Assembly (NCBI GenBank): GCA_964407665.1
Contig: CAYOWK010000024.1
Location: 1 to 60,749 of the forward strand
DNA from: CAYOWK01 sp964407665
Lineage (GTDB): Bacteria > Pseudomonadota > Alphaproteobacteria > Caulobacterales > Hyphomonadaceae
Direction: 5' to 3'
DNA length: 60,749 nt
Made by a program: the position numbers and the translations under genes. Shown here piece after piece: positions 8,563 through 17,297 of the stretch. How positions within the stretch are numbered: position 1 is the first letter of the stretch; every line of letters begins with the position of its first letter. Below the pieces are notes generated by a model. That model was not told the DNA's origin. It worked only from the letters and a program-made list of their open reading frames with translations, and ran no database searches.

Positions 8563-10701
8563 CTATTGCGGTGCGACGGGCGCCTTCGGAGCATCCTCGC
8601 TGGCGCGCAGCAGCAGATAGGCGCGGACGGCCTCGACCTCTTCGGGCGCCAGTCGGCCTGCGAAGCTCGCCATGCCCCGGCTTGCGCGTGAACCGGCCAG
8701 CAGCACATCCGCGAACGCTTCTGTGCTTGCTGTTGTTGGGGACCAGCGCAGGTCTGGGAGGATGCCGCTGCCGATGGCGTTGCCGCCGTGGCAGACGAGG
8801 CAGTTGCGGTCGTAGAGCGCACGGCCAAGCTCGGCCAGTTGAGGCGGACCAAACGGTGCGGCGGCTGCGACCTGCGCGGGCTGCGCCCGCTCATAGGCGG
8901 GCAGTTGCGAGCCGCCGCCGATCTTGAAGACAAGAATGCGGCCCATCTCCGGCGAGGCGCCCTTGGGCATGCCGCTCTCGCCCAGCAGCGGGAACGCTGT
9001 GCCCCAGCCGGCTGCGACCGCCAGATACTGTTCGCCGCCAATCTCGTAGGTCACGGGGCCGGCGAGAACCGGATACTGTGTCTCGGTCTCCCACAGCTTC
9101 TTGCCGTCAGCCGCGTCGTAAGCGCGGAGCTTTGTTTCGAGACCGCCCTGGAAGACCAGGCCGCCCGCTGTCGCCAGCAGGCCGCCATTCCACGGGCTGT
9201 CATAATCGACGGTCCAGCGCGGCGCCTTGGCGACGGGATCCCACGCGACCAGCTGGCCCTTCAGCGCCGCTTTCGTCGCCAGCCTAGCGGCTTCGTCCGG
9301 TGTCGGGCCGGGGGTCGCGAACTCCACGCCGGTGTTCCAGTAGACTTGCGGTTTCGCGCCGGGTTGTTCGTCGACATAGAGCTGCGGGATGGTGTGAGCC
9401 GGGATGTAGACCAGACCCTTGTCGGGGCTGAACGCCATCGGGTGCCAGTTGTGGGCGCCGAGCGGTCCGGGGATCGCCTGGAAGGGCGAGGTCAGGAAGC
9501 GGGCGTTGGGATCCTCGATGGGACGACCCGTGGCGAGATCGACGCCGCTTGCCCAGTTGATGGGCTGGAAGGCATCGGCAGACAGAAGCTCGCCGGTCTC
9601 ACGATCCAGCACATAGAAGAAGCCGTTCTTCGGCGCCTGCATCAGGACCTTGCGCTTGGCGCCGCCGATTTCGAGATCCGCAAGCATGATGTGCTGGGTG
9701 GCGGTGTAGTCCCAGGTTTCGCCCGGGGTAGTCTGATAGTGCCAGACGTACTCGCCGGTGTCGGGCTTCAGGGCCAGAATGGAGGAGATGAAGAGGTTGT
9801 CGCCGCCCGAGGGCGAGCGGATGCGCTGGTTCCAGGGCGAGCCGTTGCCGACGCCGATATAGAGGATGTCGAGCTCGGGGTCGTAGGCCTGCGCGTCCCA
9901 CGCCGTACCGCCGCCGCCGGATGTGCGCCACGCGCCAACATCATCCCAGGTGGCATTGGCCTTCTCGGCGAACACCGCGTCGGAGGCGGCGCCGTCCGGC
10001 TTCTTGTCGGGATTGGGCGTCGTGTAGAAGCGCCAGGCCTGCTCGCCGGTCTCGGCGTCGTAGGCGGTGATGTAGCCGCGAACGCCAAGCTCCGCGCCGC
10101 CATTGCCGATGATGACCTTGCCCTTCACCACGCGCGGCGCGCCGGTGATCGTGTAGGGCTTCGACTGGTCGACCGTCACCTTTTCCCAGGCCAGCGTGCC
10201 GTCGCCAGCGTTCAGGGCGACAAGACGACCGTCGATGGTTCCGAAATAGACCTTGCCCTTCCACACGGCGACGCCGCGGTTCACGACGTCACAGCAGGCA
10301 TTGACGCCCTTGGCCTTGTCCACGCCGGGATCGAAGGTCCAGAGGCGCTGGCCGGTCTTTGCATCCAGCGCATAAACGACGGACCATGCGGACGAGACGT
10401 ACATCACGCCACCCACCACGATGGGCGTCGTCTCCATGCCGCGATTGGTGTCGAGATCGGCGTACCAGGCGAGGCCGAGCTGGTTCACGGTCTGCCGGTT
10501 GATGGCCGTGAGCGGCGAGAAACGCTGCTCGGAATAGGTGCGGCCGTGGGAGAGCCAGTCGCCGGAATGGGTGTCGGCGGCGGCGATGGCGACGCCGTCC
10601 ACATCGGCGGCGGTGAGCGGGGCTGCGGCCTCCGGCTGCTTCGGATTGCATCCGGCGAGCGCCAGTAGCGCCACGCCTGCCAGAATGGCGGCCAGTCTCA
10701 T
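8563..10701 (-). CDS. Quinohaemoprotein (PQQ + haem c) alcohol dehydrogenase, lipid-anchored
   Basis: A 712-residue protein with a lipoprotein signal (LALAGC18), a PQQ-binding eight-bladed propeller with repeating tryptophan-docking motifs (for example YALDAKTGQRLWTFDP, LVALNAGDGTLAWEK), the vicinal Cys pair in NACCDVVNRG that stacks on PQQ, and a C-terminal cytochrome c with CLVCH at 634-638 and a likely axial Met near 677. It oxidises alcohols in the periplasm and passes electrons to a cytochrome. The lipid anchor is unusual for soluble type II quinohaemoproteins. No PQQ biosynthesis genes are in this window. Confidence 0.92.
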   Translation of the reverse strand: MRLAAILAGVALLALAGCNPKQPEAAAPLTAADVDGVAIAAADTHSGDWLSHGRTYSEQRFSPLTAINRQTVNQLGLAWYADLDTNRGMETTPIVVGGVMYVSSAWSVVYALDAKTGQRLWTFDPGVDKAKGVNACCDVVNRGVAVWKGKVYFGTIDGRLVALNAGDGTLAWEKVTVDQSKPYTITGAPRVVKGKVIIGNGGAELGVRGYITAYDAETGEQAWRFYTTPNPDKKPDGAASDAVFAEKANATWDDVGAWRTSGGGGTAWDAQAYDPELDILYIGVGNGSPWNQRIRSPSGGDNLFISSILALKPDTGEYVWHYQTTPGETWDYTATQHIMLADLEIGGAKRKVLMQAPKNGFFYVLDRETGELLSADAFQPINWASGVDLATGRPIEDPNARFLTSPFQAIPGPLGAHNWHPMAFSPDKGLVYIPAHTIPQLYVDEQPGAKPQVYWNTGVEFATPGPTPDEAARLATKAALKGQLVAWDPVAKAPRWTVDYDSPWNGGLLATAGGLVFQGGLETKLRAYDAADGKKLWETETQYPVLAGPVTYEIGGEQYLAVAAGWGTAFPLLGESGMPKGASPEMGRILVFKIGGGSQLPAYERAQPAQVAAAAPFGPPQLAELGRALYDRNCLVCHGGNAIGSGILPDLRWSPTTASTEAFADVLLAGSRASRGMASFAGRLAPEEVEAVRAYLLLRASEDAPKAPVAPQ

Positions 10702-10806
10702 GATCGGTCCTCCCCTCCGGGGCCCGGCTCACGCGGGCATACCGGTTGTTCAGGGAAAGGCTACGCCGGACTGATGCGTCTGTCAGCCCCGCTCGGAAGC
10801 GACCGT

Positions 10807-11364
10807 TCAGGCAATATCGGAAAGGCGGATAGAGACGCCCGGGGCGTAGGCCGGGACGACGGTCTCGTCCGCCTCGATCCGGCGCGGGGGCGGATAGGCG
10901 CCGTCCGCAGGAGACTGGTGCAGGTAGATGCAGGGAGCATTCACATCGACCACCCAGTACTCTCGCACGCCGTGGCGGGCGTAGCGCGCTGCGGAGTTCG
11001 TGAGATTTTCCTTCAGGCTGGTGTCGGCGACCTCGATCACAAGGAGGATGTCGTCCGGCGGCACGTCCTTGTCCGGCAGCGAGCCCGCCAGAACGAAGAT
11101 GTCCGGGCTGGGGCCGACCCGCGAAGATAGCCGCAGCGTGGTCTGGACGCCCACAAAGCACCGGTCGTCGAGCGCACGCATCAGCGCCCGCGCCAAGCCC
11201 ATCGTGTATCGCGCGTGTGGCGCGCCATCTGACGGCATATCGAAAATTTCCCCCTCCAGCAGCTGGACGCGCCGGTCCACCAGCCCCTGAGCGATGAGCT
11301 CAAGCACATCCTCCAGCGTGAACTGGTGACGCTGCATCGTCTCGGGCGGCGTATGCTGGTTCAT
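10807..11364 (-). CDS. Uma2 family (DUF820) putative endonuclease
   Basis: A 185-residue protein with the Uma2/DUF820 restriction-endonuclease-like core: VQLLEGEIFDMP (conserved E), VGPSPDIFVLAG (catalytic P-D), LLVIEVADTSLKEN (E-x-x/S) and the Y-x-x-x-G-V-x-E-Y-W-V-V-D signature. This fold is expanded in cyanobacteria and some proteobacteria; biological role and target are not established. A standalone gene with no toxin-antitoxin partner beside it. Confidence 0.85.
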   Translation of the reverse strand: MNQHTPPETMQRHQFTLEDVLELIAQGLVDRRVQLLEGEIFDMPSDGAPHARYTMGLARALMRALDDRCFVGVQTTLRLSSRVGPSPDIFVLAGSLPDKDVPPDDILLVIEVADTSLKENLTNSAARYARHGVREYWVVDVNAPCIYLHQSPADGAYPPPRRIEADETVVPAYAPGVSIRLSDIA

Positions 11365-11396
11365 GAGGTCAACCCTACCACGGGCCAATCAACGCG

Positions 11397-12284
11397 TCAG
11401 CCTCGTGCGGCCGACTTCAGTTCGGCGCTGGCGGCCGCGATGGCTGCATCGACCGCCACATCCCACTCCGCCGCGGAGCCTGCGATCTGGGCAGCAGCCG
11501 GAAATGTCGCTGACCGCGAGGCGCTGACAAGACCGCCTTCGAGACCGGATGGCCCGGACACGAATCCGGCCATCGCCTCGGCGGCGCCTGCACCCTGCGC
11601 GCCGTAGCCGGGCACCAGGAACAGCGCCTCGCCTGCAGCCTCGCGCAGCCGTCTCGCCTCGTCCGGACCGGTGGCGCCTGCAACCAGCATCAGACCCGAC
11701 CAGCCTGTCTGTGACCCACGCAACCGCGCAATCATCGGTCGCAGAGCCTTCGCAACATGCAGGTAGAGCGGCTCCCCATCGATCAGTTTCGACTGGAAAT
11801 CGGCGGACCCCGGATTGGATGTGCGGGCCAGAACCACGACGCCCTTCCCCGACCGCTCCGCGATCGCGACGTACGGCTCAATGGTGTCGATCCCCATGTA
11901 GGGGTTCACCGTGATGGCGTCGCACGGACACGCCGAGCCTGCGCCCAGATACCCTTCCGCATAGCCATCGGCGGTCGTGCCGATGTCGCCGCGCTTGGCG
12001 TCGAGGATCACGATCAGGCCAGCCGCCGTCGCCGCCTCGCAGACGGCCTCAAGCGCCGCCATGCCCTTGGAGCCCCAGCGCTCGAACAGCCCGGCCTGCG
12101 GCTTTACGGCGGCGACGCTGTCCCGGCAGCGCTCCACCACCGCCAGGCCCCACGCTCTTGCCCCGGCTGCATCGGCCGCGCCGAACAGCGCCGGCAGCAA
12201 TTTCGGATGCGGATCGATCCCCACGCAGAGGGGCCCGCGCCTGCGGGCCGCCAGCGCCAGCCTGTCCCCGAACATGTCTACCAT
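11397..12284 (-). CDS. pyrF: Orotidine 5'-phosphate decarboxylase, type 2
   Basis: A 295-residue enzyme of the longer type-2 (actinobacterial-like) PyrF group. It shows the catalytic D-A-K-R-G-D tetrad region at 95-100 (K97), LCVGIDPHP near the N-terminus and the phosphate-binding LVPGYGAQG segment. It converts OMP to UMP in pyrimidine synthesis. Its start overlaps the end of the upstream protease gene by seven bases, implying translational coupling; an in-frame ATG at 12275 is an alternative start. Confidence 0.93.
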   Translation of the reverse strand: MVDMFGDRLALAARRRGPLCVGIDPHPKLLPALFGAADAAGARAWGLAVVERCRDSVAAVKPQAGLFERWGSKGMAALEAVCEAATAAGLIVILDAKRGDIGTTADGYAEGYLGAGSACPCDAITVNPYMGIDTIEPYVAIAERSGKGVVVLARTSNPGSADFQSKLIDGEPLYLHVAKALRPMIARLRGSQTGWSGLMLVAGATGPDEARRLREAAGEALFLVPGYGAQGAGAAEAMAGFVSGPSGLEGGLVSASRSATFPAAAQIAGSAAEWDVAVDAAIAAASAELKSAARG

Positions 12285-13129
12285 GGCGCCACCCGGCAGA
12301 TGACCTTGACGACCGCCAGCTCCCGCCGGAGCCGCTCGGCCTCGCCTTCGAGATTGGAGGCGGCCAGCGGTCTGGCGTCGAACTCGGGCGCCTGCAAGCC
12401 ATGCTCGTCGAGAAAGCGCCGGATCGAGTCCGGTGTGGCGGTATAGATACGTCCGCGCCTCGGGCTTTCGGCCACGGTCACGCCAACTACGGCCCCGCGT
12501 TCGTCAAACACCGGACCGCCGCTCATGCCCGACAGGGTGCCTTCAAGCCCGGCGGAGCGACTTGTCTCGACCCATGCCAGCACCGATTCGTCGAGCTCGT
12601 AGCGGCCCCGCGTCACCAGCCGTGAGCGGGACAGAAGCTGCGATGACGCCTCACCGGCGGCGCCCTGCGGGAAGCCGACATGGTACCCGGTCTGGCCGAT
12701 CCGCAGCGGTTCATCGATCTCGAGAACCACCGCATGGGGCGCCCTGTCCGTCCGCAGCAGAGCCAGATCCGATGACGTTGATGTCTCCACGGTTTCGACG
12801 GCGACCACCCGTCCATTGCCAACGGACAGGCCCACTTCGGAGCAGCCGTCGACAACGTGGCGGGCGGTCAGCCAGGCGCCGGACCGGTTGATCGCGAAGG
12901 CAGTCCCGACGCCGTCCTCAGGCTCGCCAACCTGGACGAGCACGCGTTCGTCGAAGGGATCGGGCTCAGGCAGCAGGGGACCAGCCGGCGCCCGCTCGGG
13001 GGCGGTCGCGGCCAGTTCCGGCTCGAGCGGCGCCATCATCATCGGTTTGCGCTCGCCGCCCTGCGAGACCAGCACCGTGACAATGACCACCAGAACGACC
13101 GCGTAGACGAGCCAGTCGGGGACTCTCAT
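12278..13129 (-). CDS. Membrane-anchored trypsin-like serine protease (S1C/HtrA-like fold, no PDZ)
   Basis: A 283-residue protein with one N-terminal transmembrane helix (residues 5-22) and a Pro-rich linker, then a chymotrypsin-fold domain with catalytic H91 (TARHVVDG), D121 (SSDLALL) and S203 (GMSGGPV). No PDZ domain is visible after the protease. The active site should face the periplasm. A C-terminal helical tail (about 255-283) may be coiled. It is coupled to pyrF by overlap, a link with no obvious functional sense. Confidence 0.85.
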   Translation of the reverse strand: MRVPDWLVYAVVLVVIVTVLVSQGGERKPMMMAPLEPELAATAPERAPAGPLLPEPDPFDERVLVQVGEPEDGVGTAFAINRSGAWLTARHVVDGCSEVGLSVGNGRVVAVETVETSTSSDLALLRTDRAPHAVVLEIDEPLRIGQTGYHVGFPQGAAGEASSQLLSRSRLVTRGRYELDESVLAWVETSRSAGLEGTLSGMSGGPVFDERGAVVGVTVAESPRRGRIYTATPDSIRRFLDEHGLQAPEFDARPLAASNLEGEAERLRRELAVVKVICRVAPW

Positions 13130-13329
13130 GTCGATGGAATCACTAACTCAAGGAAGGTCAGCCTCCTAGATAGGGTCGACATACGCTGCCCGCGCGCTGA
13201 CCGCTGAGCTTTCTGGCGTATTTTTTGGCCGGCCCCGGCCTCTGGCGCGATCAGGTCCGGCTTGCGGCGCCGCCGAGCGGAGCCACTCGCGCAAGCGGAA
13301 GGCTCGCCCACTCTTTCCGCAACGGAAGG

Positions 13330-13396
13330 TATAATCATGCCGCAAAGAGGGAGAAGTGGGGCCTTGATTCCGTTTCGGCATGCCGTTCACGGCATG
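13330..13396 (+). promoter_or_regulatory. Possible promoter/operator in the 13130-13493 gap
   Basis: The 364-base gap between the divergent protease and lipoprotein genes contains TATAAT at 13330-13335 (no good -35 seen) and a palindrome CATGCCGT-TC-ACGGCATG at 13379-13396, both upstream of the lipoprotein at 13494. I see no gene with a convincing start in the gap. Confidence 0.35.
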
Positions 13397-13493
13397 GTGT
13401 GGACAGCACGAATTCCGATTGACTGCACAAATGAGGGGGGCAGACTTTATGTCGCACCGGACCAGAAGAGATCCGGCGACACAGGGAGACACC

Positions 13494-13817
13494 ATGAAAC
13501 GCAGCATCCTGAGAGTCGCGTCCTTTGCCCTCGCAGCCGCGTCGCTCGCTGCATGCAGCGGCGCCCCCAGCGGAACGAAAACTGTCCTTGCCGAAGTCTG
13601 CCAGGAGCGGATGGGCGCCTCGACAGAAGCCTGTGGCTGCTATGCCGACGCCATCGAGGCGTCCCTGCCTGCCGAAACCTTCTCCAAGGTTACATCGGGC
13701 GCCAAGCTGAACCAGGACTATCGCAGCGCCGAGATTCTGCCGGCAAACGTCATCTCCGATCCGGCGGTCCGCCGGGCAATGACCGACGCGCAGAATAGCT
13801 GCCTGCGTCAGGCCTGA
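13494..13817 (+). CDS. Small lipoprotein, unknown function
   Basis: A 107-residue protein. MKRSILRVASFALAAASLAAC is a clear lipoprotein signal (lipobox AAC21). The mature 87 residues contain four cysteines (VCQERM, ACGCYAD, NSCLRQA), suggesting two disulfides in the periplasm. GGGAG precedes ATG 13494 at good spacing. No close relative is recognised. Confidence 0.75.
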   Translation: MKRSILRVASFALAAASLAACSGAPSGTKTVLAEVCQERMGASTEACGCYADAIEASLPAETFSKVTSGAKLNQDYRSAEILPANVISDPAVRRAMTDAQNSCLRQA

Positions 13818-13916
13818 TACCAGCGGCGATGCGCCAGTGGGCGTTACCGGCGGAAGGCGAAAGCGTCTCCGCCGGGATTGCCTTGATCCGCGCCAGCCTG
13901 CGGCAGCGCAACTCCG

Positions 13917-14336
13917 CTAGATTCCGAGAACAGCCAGAACGCCTGCCGCCATCACGGCAATGGTCACCATCAGCGTCAGTGACACGGCGAGGCCCCGGCG
14001 CGCCTTCTCGTTGCGGCGCGCGCCCGGCGGGAGTTTCCCCTTGCGCGGAGCCAGCGTCCACATGTTCGACAGGAACCCGAGACCGGCGACGGCGGCCGTA
14101 ATGGCAGCGGCAAAGGCTCCTCCGAGCAGCGCCGTTCCGCCGGCAGCGAACGCCAGGATCGCCTGGAAGCCGGCCGCTCCCACCAGGACCCTGCGCAAGT
14201 GACGGTCCGCTCGCTGAACATCCAGACCGTCGAACGCCATGTTCGCGACGATGACGGCTGCCGTCCAGCCGGAGGCGGCAGCCCCGCCAGCCAGCATTGC
14301 AGCAGACGCAAGAAGGTAGGTTTCGAATTCGGCCAT
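13917..14336 (-). CDS. Small integral membrane protein
   Basis: A 139-residue protein with about four transmembrane segments (residues 8-32, 48-66, 70-92, 112-137) and a basic loop (PRKGKLPPGARRNEKARR) before the last one. Function unknown. Convergent with the preceding small lipoprotein gene. Confidence 0.6.
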   Translation of the reverse strand: MAEFETYLLASAAMLAGGAAASGWTAAVIVANMAFDGLDVQRADRHLRRVLVGAAGFQAILAFAAGGTALLGGAFAAAITAAVAGLGFLSNMWTLAPRKGKLPPGARRNEKARRGLAVSLTLMVTIAVMAAGVLAVLGI

Positions 14337-14454
14337 TCGCCTCTCATAGAGAGATTCGCAGCCGTCGCGAGAGCCGCTGCCCTCGCCCGCTTGCCAGAAC
14401 CTGCGCCGGGGCGGATGTTCGCACCTGGGCTAGGGATGGCCGTGGGAGGGTTTC

Positions 14455-15222
14455 ATGAGCACTGTTCTGGCCGCGCGTGCGGGCGCAGCGGCGATGGGTC
14501 TGGCGCTTATGGCGTCATGCGGGCAGACCGCCGAGGAGGCTCCCGCCCCGCCGGCAGTGACAGAGGAAACACCGGTGACGCAGGAAACGACCACCCCGGA
14601 TCCCTTCAAGTACGCAGCCATCTTCGACTGCGGCGCCGCCGGGGAGATCAAGGTGCTGTTCGAGAGTGATGCGGAGGGCAAACCGCTGGCGAAGGTTCTG
14701 GGCGCGGACGGCATTGCGACCGATCTGCCGATGCTCGATGGACCCGACCTGCCAACCTATACCAACGGGCGCCTGACGATCACCAACACCATGGACGGCG
14801 GCATCCAGCACGCGATCGGCAAGATGGCGCCGTCGATGTGTCAAGGCGTTTCCCGCCCGCTCGATCCGCCGGCTGTCGACGGCGTGACGGTCGACGTCCG
14901 CGATACGGGAACCGGCGGCGGCTCAATCTCCTTGACCACCGGACAGAGTTTCTCGGTGTCGCTCGTCGGCGTGCCGACGGCCGGCTATGTCTGGGATGCT
15001 GGAACGCTGCCGGCCTTCATCGAGAAGACCGCCGAGTCGGGCGGTCCCACGTCGACGGCCCAGCTGCTGCCGGGCTTTGCGGGCGGCAATCACTGGGAAG
15101 TGCTGGTCTTCAAGGCCGTTTCAGCTGGCACAGGTGAGGTTGTGCTGGTCCAGAAGCGTCCTTGGGAGGATGCGCCCGACCCGGATGCTGCAACCTTCAA
15201 GGTCACCGTGACAGCGCAGTAG
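14455..15222 (+). CDS. Lipoprotein with chagasin-family (I42) inhibitor domain and MliC-like region
   Basis: A 255-residue protein. The lipoprotein signal ends at C22 (LMASC). Residues about 150-255 carry all three chagasin loops: VPTAGYVW (NPTTGY-like), GFAGGNHWEVLVFKA (GG loop) and QKRPWE (RPW loop). I42 proteins inhibit papain-like cysteine proteases. Residues about 52-130 (YAAIFDCGAAGEIKVLF ... YTNGRLTI ... MCQG) have the size, Cys spacing and strand pattern of the MliC lysozyme-inhibitor family, but this is a loose resemblance. Its end overlaps the convergent gene by 20 bases. Confidence 0.8.
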   Translation: MSTVLAARAGAAAMGLALMASCGQTAEEAPAPPAVTEETPVTQETTTPDPFKYAAIFDCGAAGEIKVLFESDAEGKPLAKVLGADGIATDLPMLDGPDLPTYTNGRLTITNTMDGGIQHAIGKMAPSMCQGVSRPLDPPAVDGVTVDVRDTGTGGGSISLTTGQSFSVSLVGVPTAGYVWDAGTLPAFIEKTAESGGPTSTAQLLPGFAGGNHWEVLVFKAVSAGTGEVVLVQKRPWEDAPDPDAATFKVTVTAQ

Positions 15223-15715
15223 TCTGCGCGGACACAGAGGCCTGCACGAGGGTGGCCGCCTGCACCGGTTCCGGTCCAGCGGCCCGTTCTACCGCATAGA
15301 GCGGCATGACCAGATCAATCCGGCCAGCCTGTTCGTCGAGCCGGGCGCGGAACGCCGATAGACGCGCCTGACGACCGTCGAAAAGATCAATGCGCAGATA
15401 GCGCGTTCGCCCCTGATCGTCCGTCTCGACCCGTTCGACCTTTCCGATGCGGGCGCCGCTGCTGTCATGTACCGGATATCCAGCAAGCCCCTCAATCCGG
15501 AGGCTCGACATGTTGGCCGGCTCATCCCGGCTCGCAGCGCCGATGGGCAGCTGCACCAGGACCGCCATCGCCACCGCAAAGGCAAGCAGCGGCGCTGCCG
15601 CCAGCGCTGCTGCGGTCGCAGCGATCCGCCAGACGCTCGCCCCGCGGAGCGTCTTCGGCGCCGGCGGCTTTGGACGATCAACTTGTGGCAGGGGGAGAAA
15701 GGACGTCACGGTCAT
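15203..15715 (-). CDS. Membrane-anchored PRC-barrel-like protein
   Basis: A 170-residue protein with one transmembrane helix (about residues 29-56), then a PRC-barrel-like beta domain: LAGYPVHDSSGARIGKVERV, followed by RTRYLRIDLFDGRQARLS and a final MPLYAVERA strand. PRC barrels occur in RimM and photosynthetic H subunits and often bind partner proteins. The start is uncertain: GGAG abuts ATG 15715. Confidence 0.6.
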   Translation of the reverse strand: MTVTSFLPLPQVDRPKPPAPKTLRGASVWRIAATAAALAAAPLLAFAVAMAVLVQLPIGAASRDEPANMSSLRIEGLAGYPVHDSSGARIGKVERVETDDQGRTRYLRIDLFDGRQARLSAFRARLDEQAGRIDLVMPLYAVERAAGPEPVQAATLVQASVSAQTTALSR

Positions 15716-15786
15716 CTCCAGGAGATACGTGCGTGCAAACGGGCCGCGGGGAGCGAGGTTCCGGATTGGCGCAAACGGGCATCCGG

Positions 15787-15885
15787 TCAGAACTGCAGGC
15801 GCACCCCGAATAGCGACAGGATCGACAGCGAGCCGACGCCCAGCATCGTCAGGACCGTGAGCGCACTCAGCATCCGGCTTTTCAT
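15787..15885 (-). CDS. 32-residue membrane microprotein
   Basis: ATG at 15885 preceded by GGAG at eight bases; the frame encodes MKSRMLSALTVLTMLGVGSL and a hydrophobic continuation ending VRLQF, then TGA. It is one transmembrane helix with a basic N-terminus. It is 71 bases upstream of the PRC-barrel gene on the same strand and may share its transcript. The rest of the 15716-16081 interval holds nothing else I can support. Confidence 0.5.
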   Translation of the reverse strand: MKSRMLSALTVLTMLGVGSLSILSLFGVRLQF

Positions 15886-16081
15886 CAACTGTCTCCGCCC
15901 GGACCGGCCTGCGATCCGCTCCAAGTGCTGCCGCGTCGCTCGCAGCCTTCAGGCTTCCGCAGCAATACGGGCTGGATGCCGCAACCGTTCCCACGACGGC
16001 AACGCATTTGGGGTGACAATGCAGCAAGGTTGGCCGGCGCCCGGGCCCGCAAGCTCATCGCCAGAGCTTTTGTTCGAAAAA

Positions 16082-17173
16082 TCAGGCCTTTGCGCCCTTT
16101 CGGCCAGATCCGTAGGCTGGCGCTCTTGCCGCCGCCTCCCCGTCCAGCGGCCAGCGCGGCCTCGCCGATACATCCAGCCCGTCGGTCAACCCCTGGCAAA
16201 ACCGCTCGGCTCCGGCCAGAGCGATCATGGCCCCGTTATCTGTGCACCATTTCATTTCCGGCGCGACGAAGGCGAAACCCTGCCGCTCTGCTTCTGACTG
16301 GAGCCGGGATCGCAGCATCTGGTTGGCGGCGACGCCGCCCGCCACCACGAAAGTTCTGGGCCCGTCGATGTCTCCGGCCACCATAGCCATGGCCCGCGCG
16401 GACCGCGCGCCCAGAATGTCCGCCACCGCCGACTGGAAGCTGGCGCAGATGTCGTTGCGACGCTGATCAGTCACCGGTCCGGCCTCGACCGCTCTGCGAA
16501 CGGCTGTCTTCAGCCCGGAAAAACTCATGTCGAGGCCCGGCTTGTCGAGCAGAGGGCGCGGCAGATCTACCGCTCCGGGATTCCCCGCCCGCGCTGCCTG
16601 CTCCACCGCCGGGCCGCCAGCCCCGGGCAACCCGAGCAGCTTGGCGGTCTTGTCGAACGCCTCGCCCGCCGCATCGTCGATGGTGGTGCCCAGCCGCCGG
16701 TACTGGCCCAGCCCCTCGACCATGATGAACTGGCAATGCCCGCCCGACACCAGCAGCAGCAGATAGGGAAACGCCACCGGCGCCGACAGCCGCGGCGAGA
16801 GGGCGTGCCCCTCCAGATGGTTCACCGCCACCAGGGGCAGCCCCGCCCCCAGCGCAATACCCTTGGCGGTGGAGAGCCCCACCATCACGCCGCCGATCAG
16901 GCCCGGGCCGGCGGTCGCCGCCACAGCGGACAGATCGGAAAACGCCAGCCCGGCGTCGGCCATGGCAAGCTTGACCAGATGGTCGCAGCGCTCGGCATGG
17001 GCGCGGGCCGCGATCTCGGGCACCACGCCGCCATAGAGGGCGTGCTCCTCGGTCTGGCTGGCGACGCGCTCCGACAGCACCACTGCCTCGCCCGAAGCCG
17101 ACAGCCGGACGACCGCCGCTGCGGTTTCATCGCAGCTGGTCTCGATCCCCAGGACGGTAATATCTTGCGGCAC
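16082..17173 (-). CDS. tsaD: tRNA N6-threonylcarbamoyladenosine synthase catalytic subunit
   Basis: A 363-residue Kae1/TsaD ASKHA-fold protein. It starts at GTG 17173 (VPQDITVLGIETSCDETA, the diagnostic N-terminus). The metal ligands are H119 and H123 in NHLEGHA, with a later NDGAMIALAG segment. With TsaB, TsaE and TsaC it makes t6A37 in ANN-decoding tRNAs. A longer upstream frame to 17374 adds unrelated residues and runs into hemC. It is divergent from hemC, a common alphaproteobacterial arrangement. Confidence 0.95.
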   Translation of the reverse strand: MPQDITVLGIETSCDETAAAVVRLSASGEAVVLSERVASQTEEHALYGGVVPEIAARAHAERCDHLVKLAMADAGLAFSDLSAVAATAGPGLIGGVMVGLSTAKGIALGAGLPLVAVNHLEGHALSPRLSAPVAFPYLLLLVSGGHCQFIMVEGLGQYRRLGTTIDDAAGEAFDKTAKLLGLPGAGGPAVEQAARAGNPGAVDLPRPLLDKPGLDMSFSGLKTAVRRAVEAGPVTDQRRNDICASFQSAVADILGARSARAMAMVAGDIDGPRTFVVAGGVAANQMLRSRLQSEAERQGFAFVAPEMKWCTDNGAMIALAGAERFCQGLTDGLDVSARPRWPLDGEAAARAPAYGSGRKGAKA

Positions 17174-17297
17174 TCTGATCCCTGCGGTCTGGGGCCCCTG
17201 GGTTTCAGGCAACCTTGCGCTCCGGCGGCGGCGCTTGTACGCCGCTCCCGCTGCAAGTCCAACCCGCGCGGCGCGGCCGCAAACTCCGGAGCCCGAT

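Noticed and set aside
8788..10668. Very long antisense open frame across the PQQ dehydrogenase, and similar ones across the response regulator (2792-4333) and TonB receptor (25571-27409)
   Set aside because: They follow from high GC third positions; the opposite strand encodes clear protein families and the antisense products have no motifs.
13126..13338. 70-codon minus-strand frame before the protease gene
   Set aside because: No ribosome site and Arg/Ala-rich random-looking composition.
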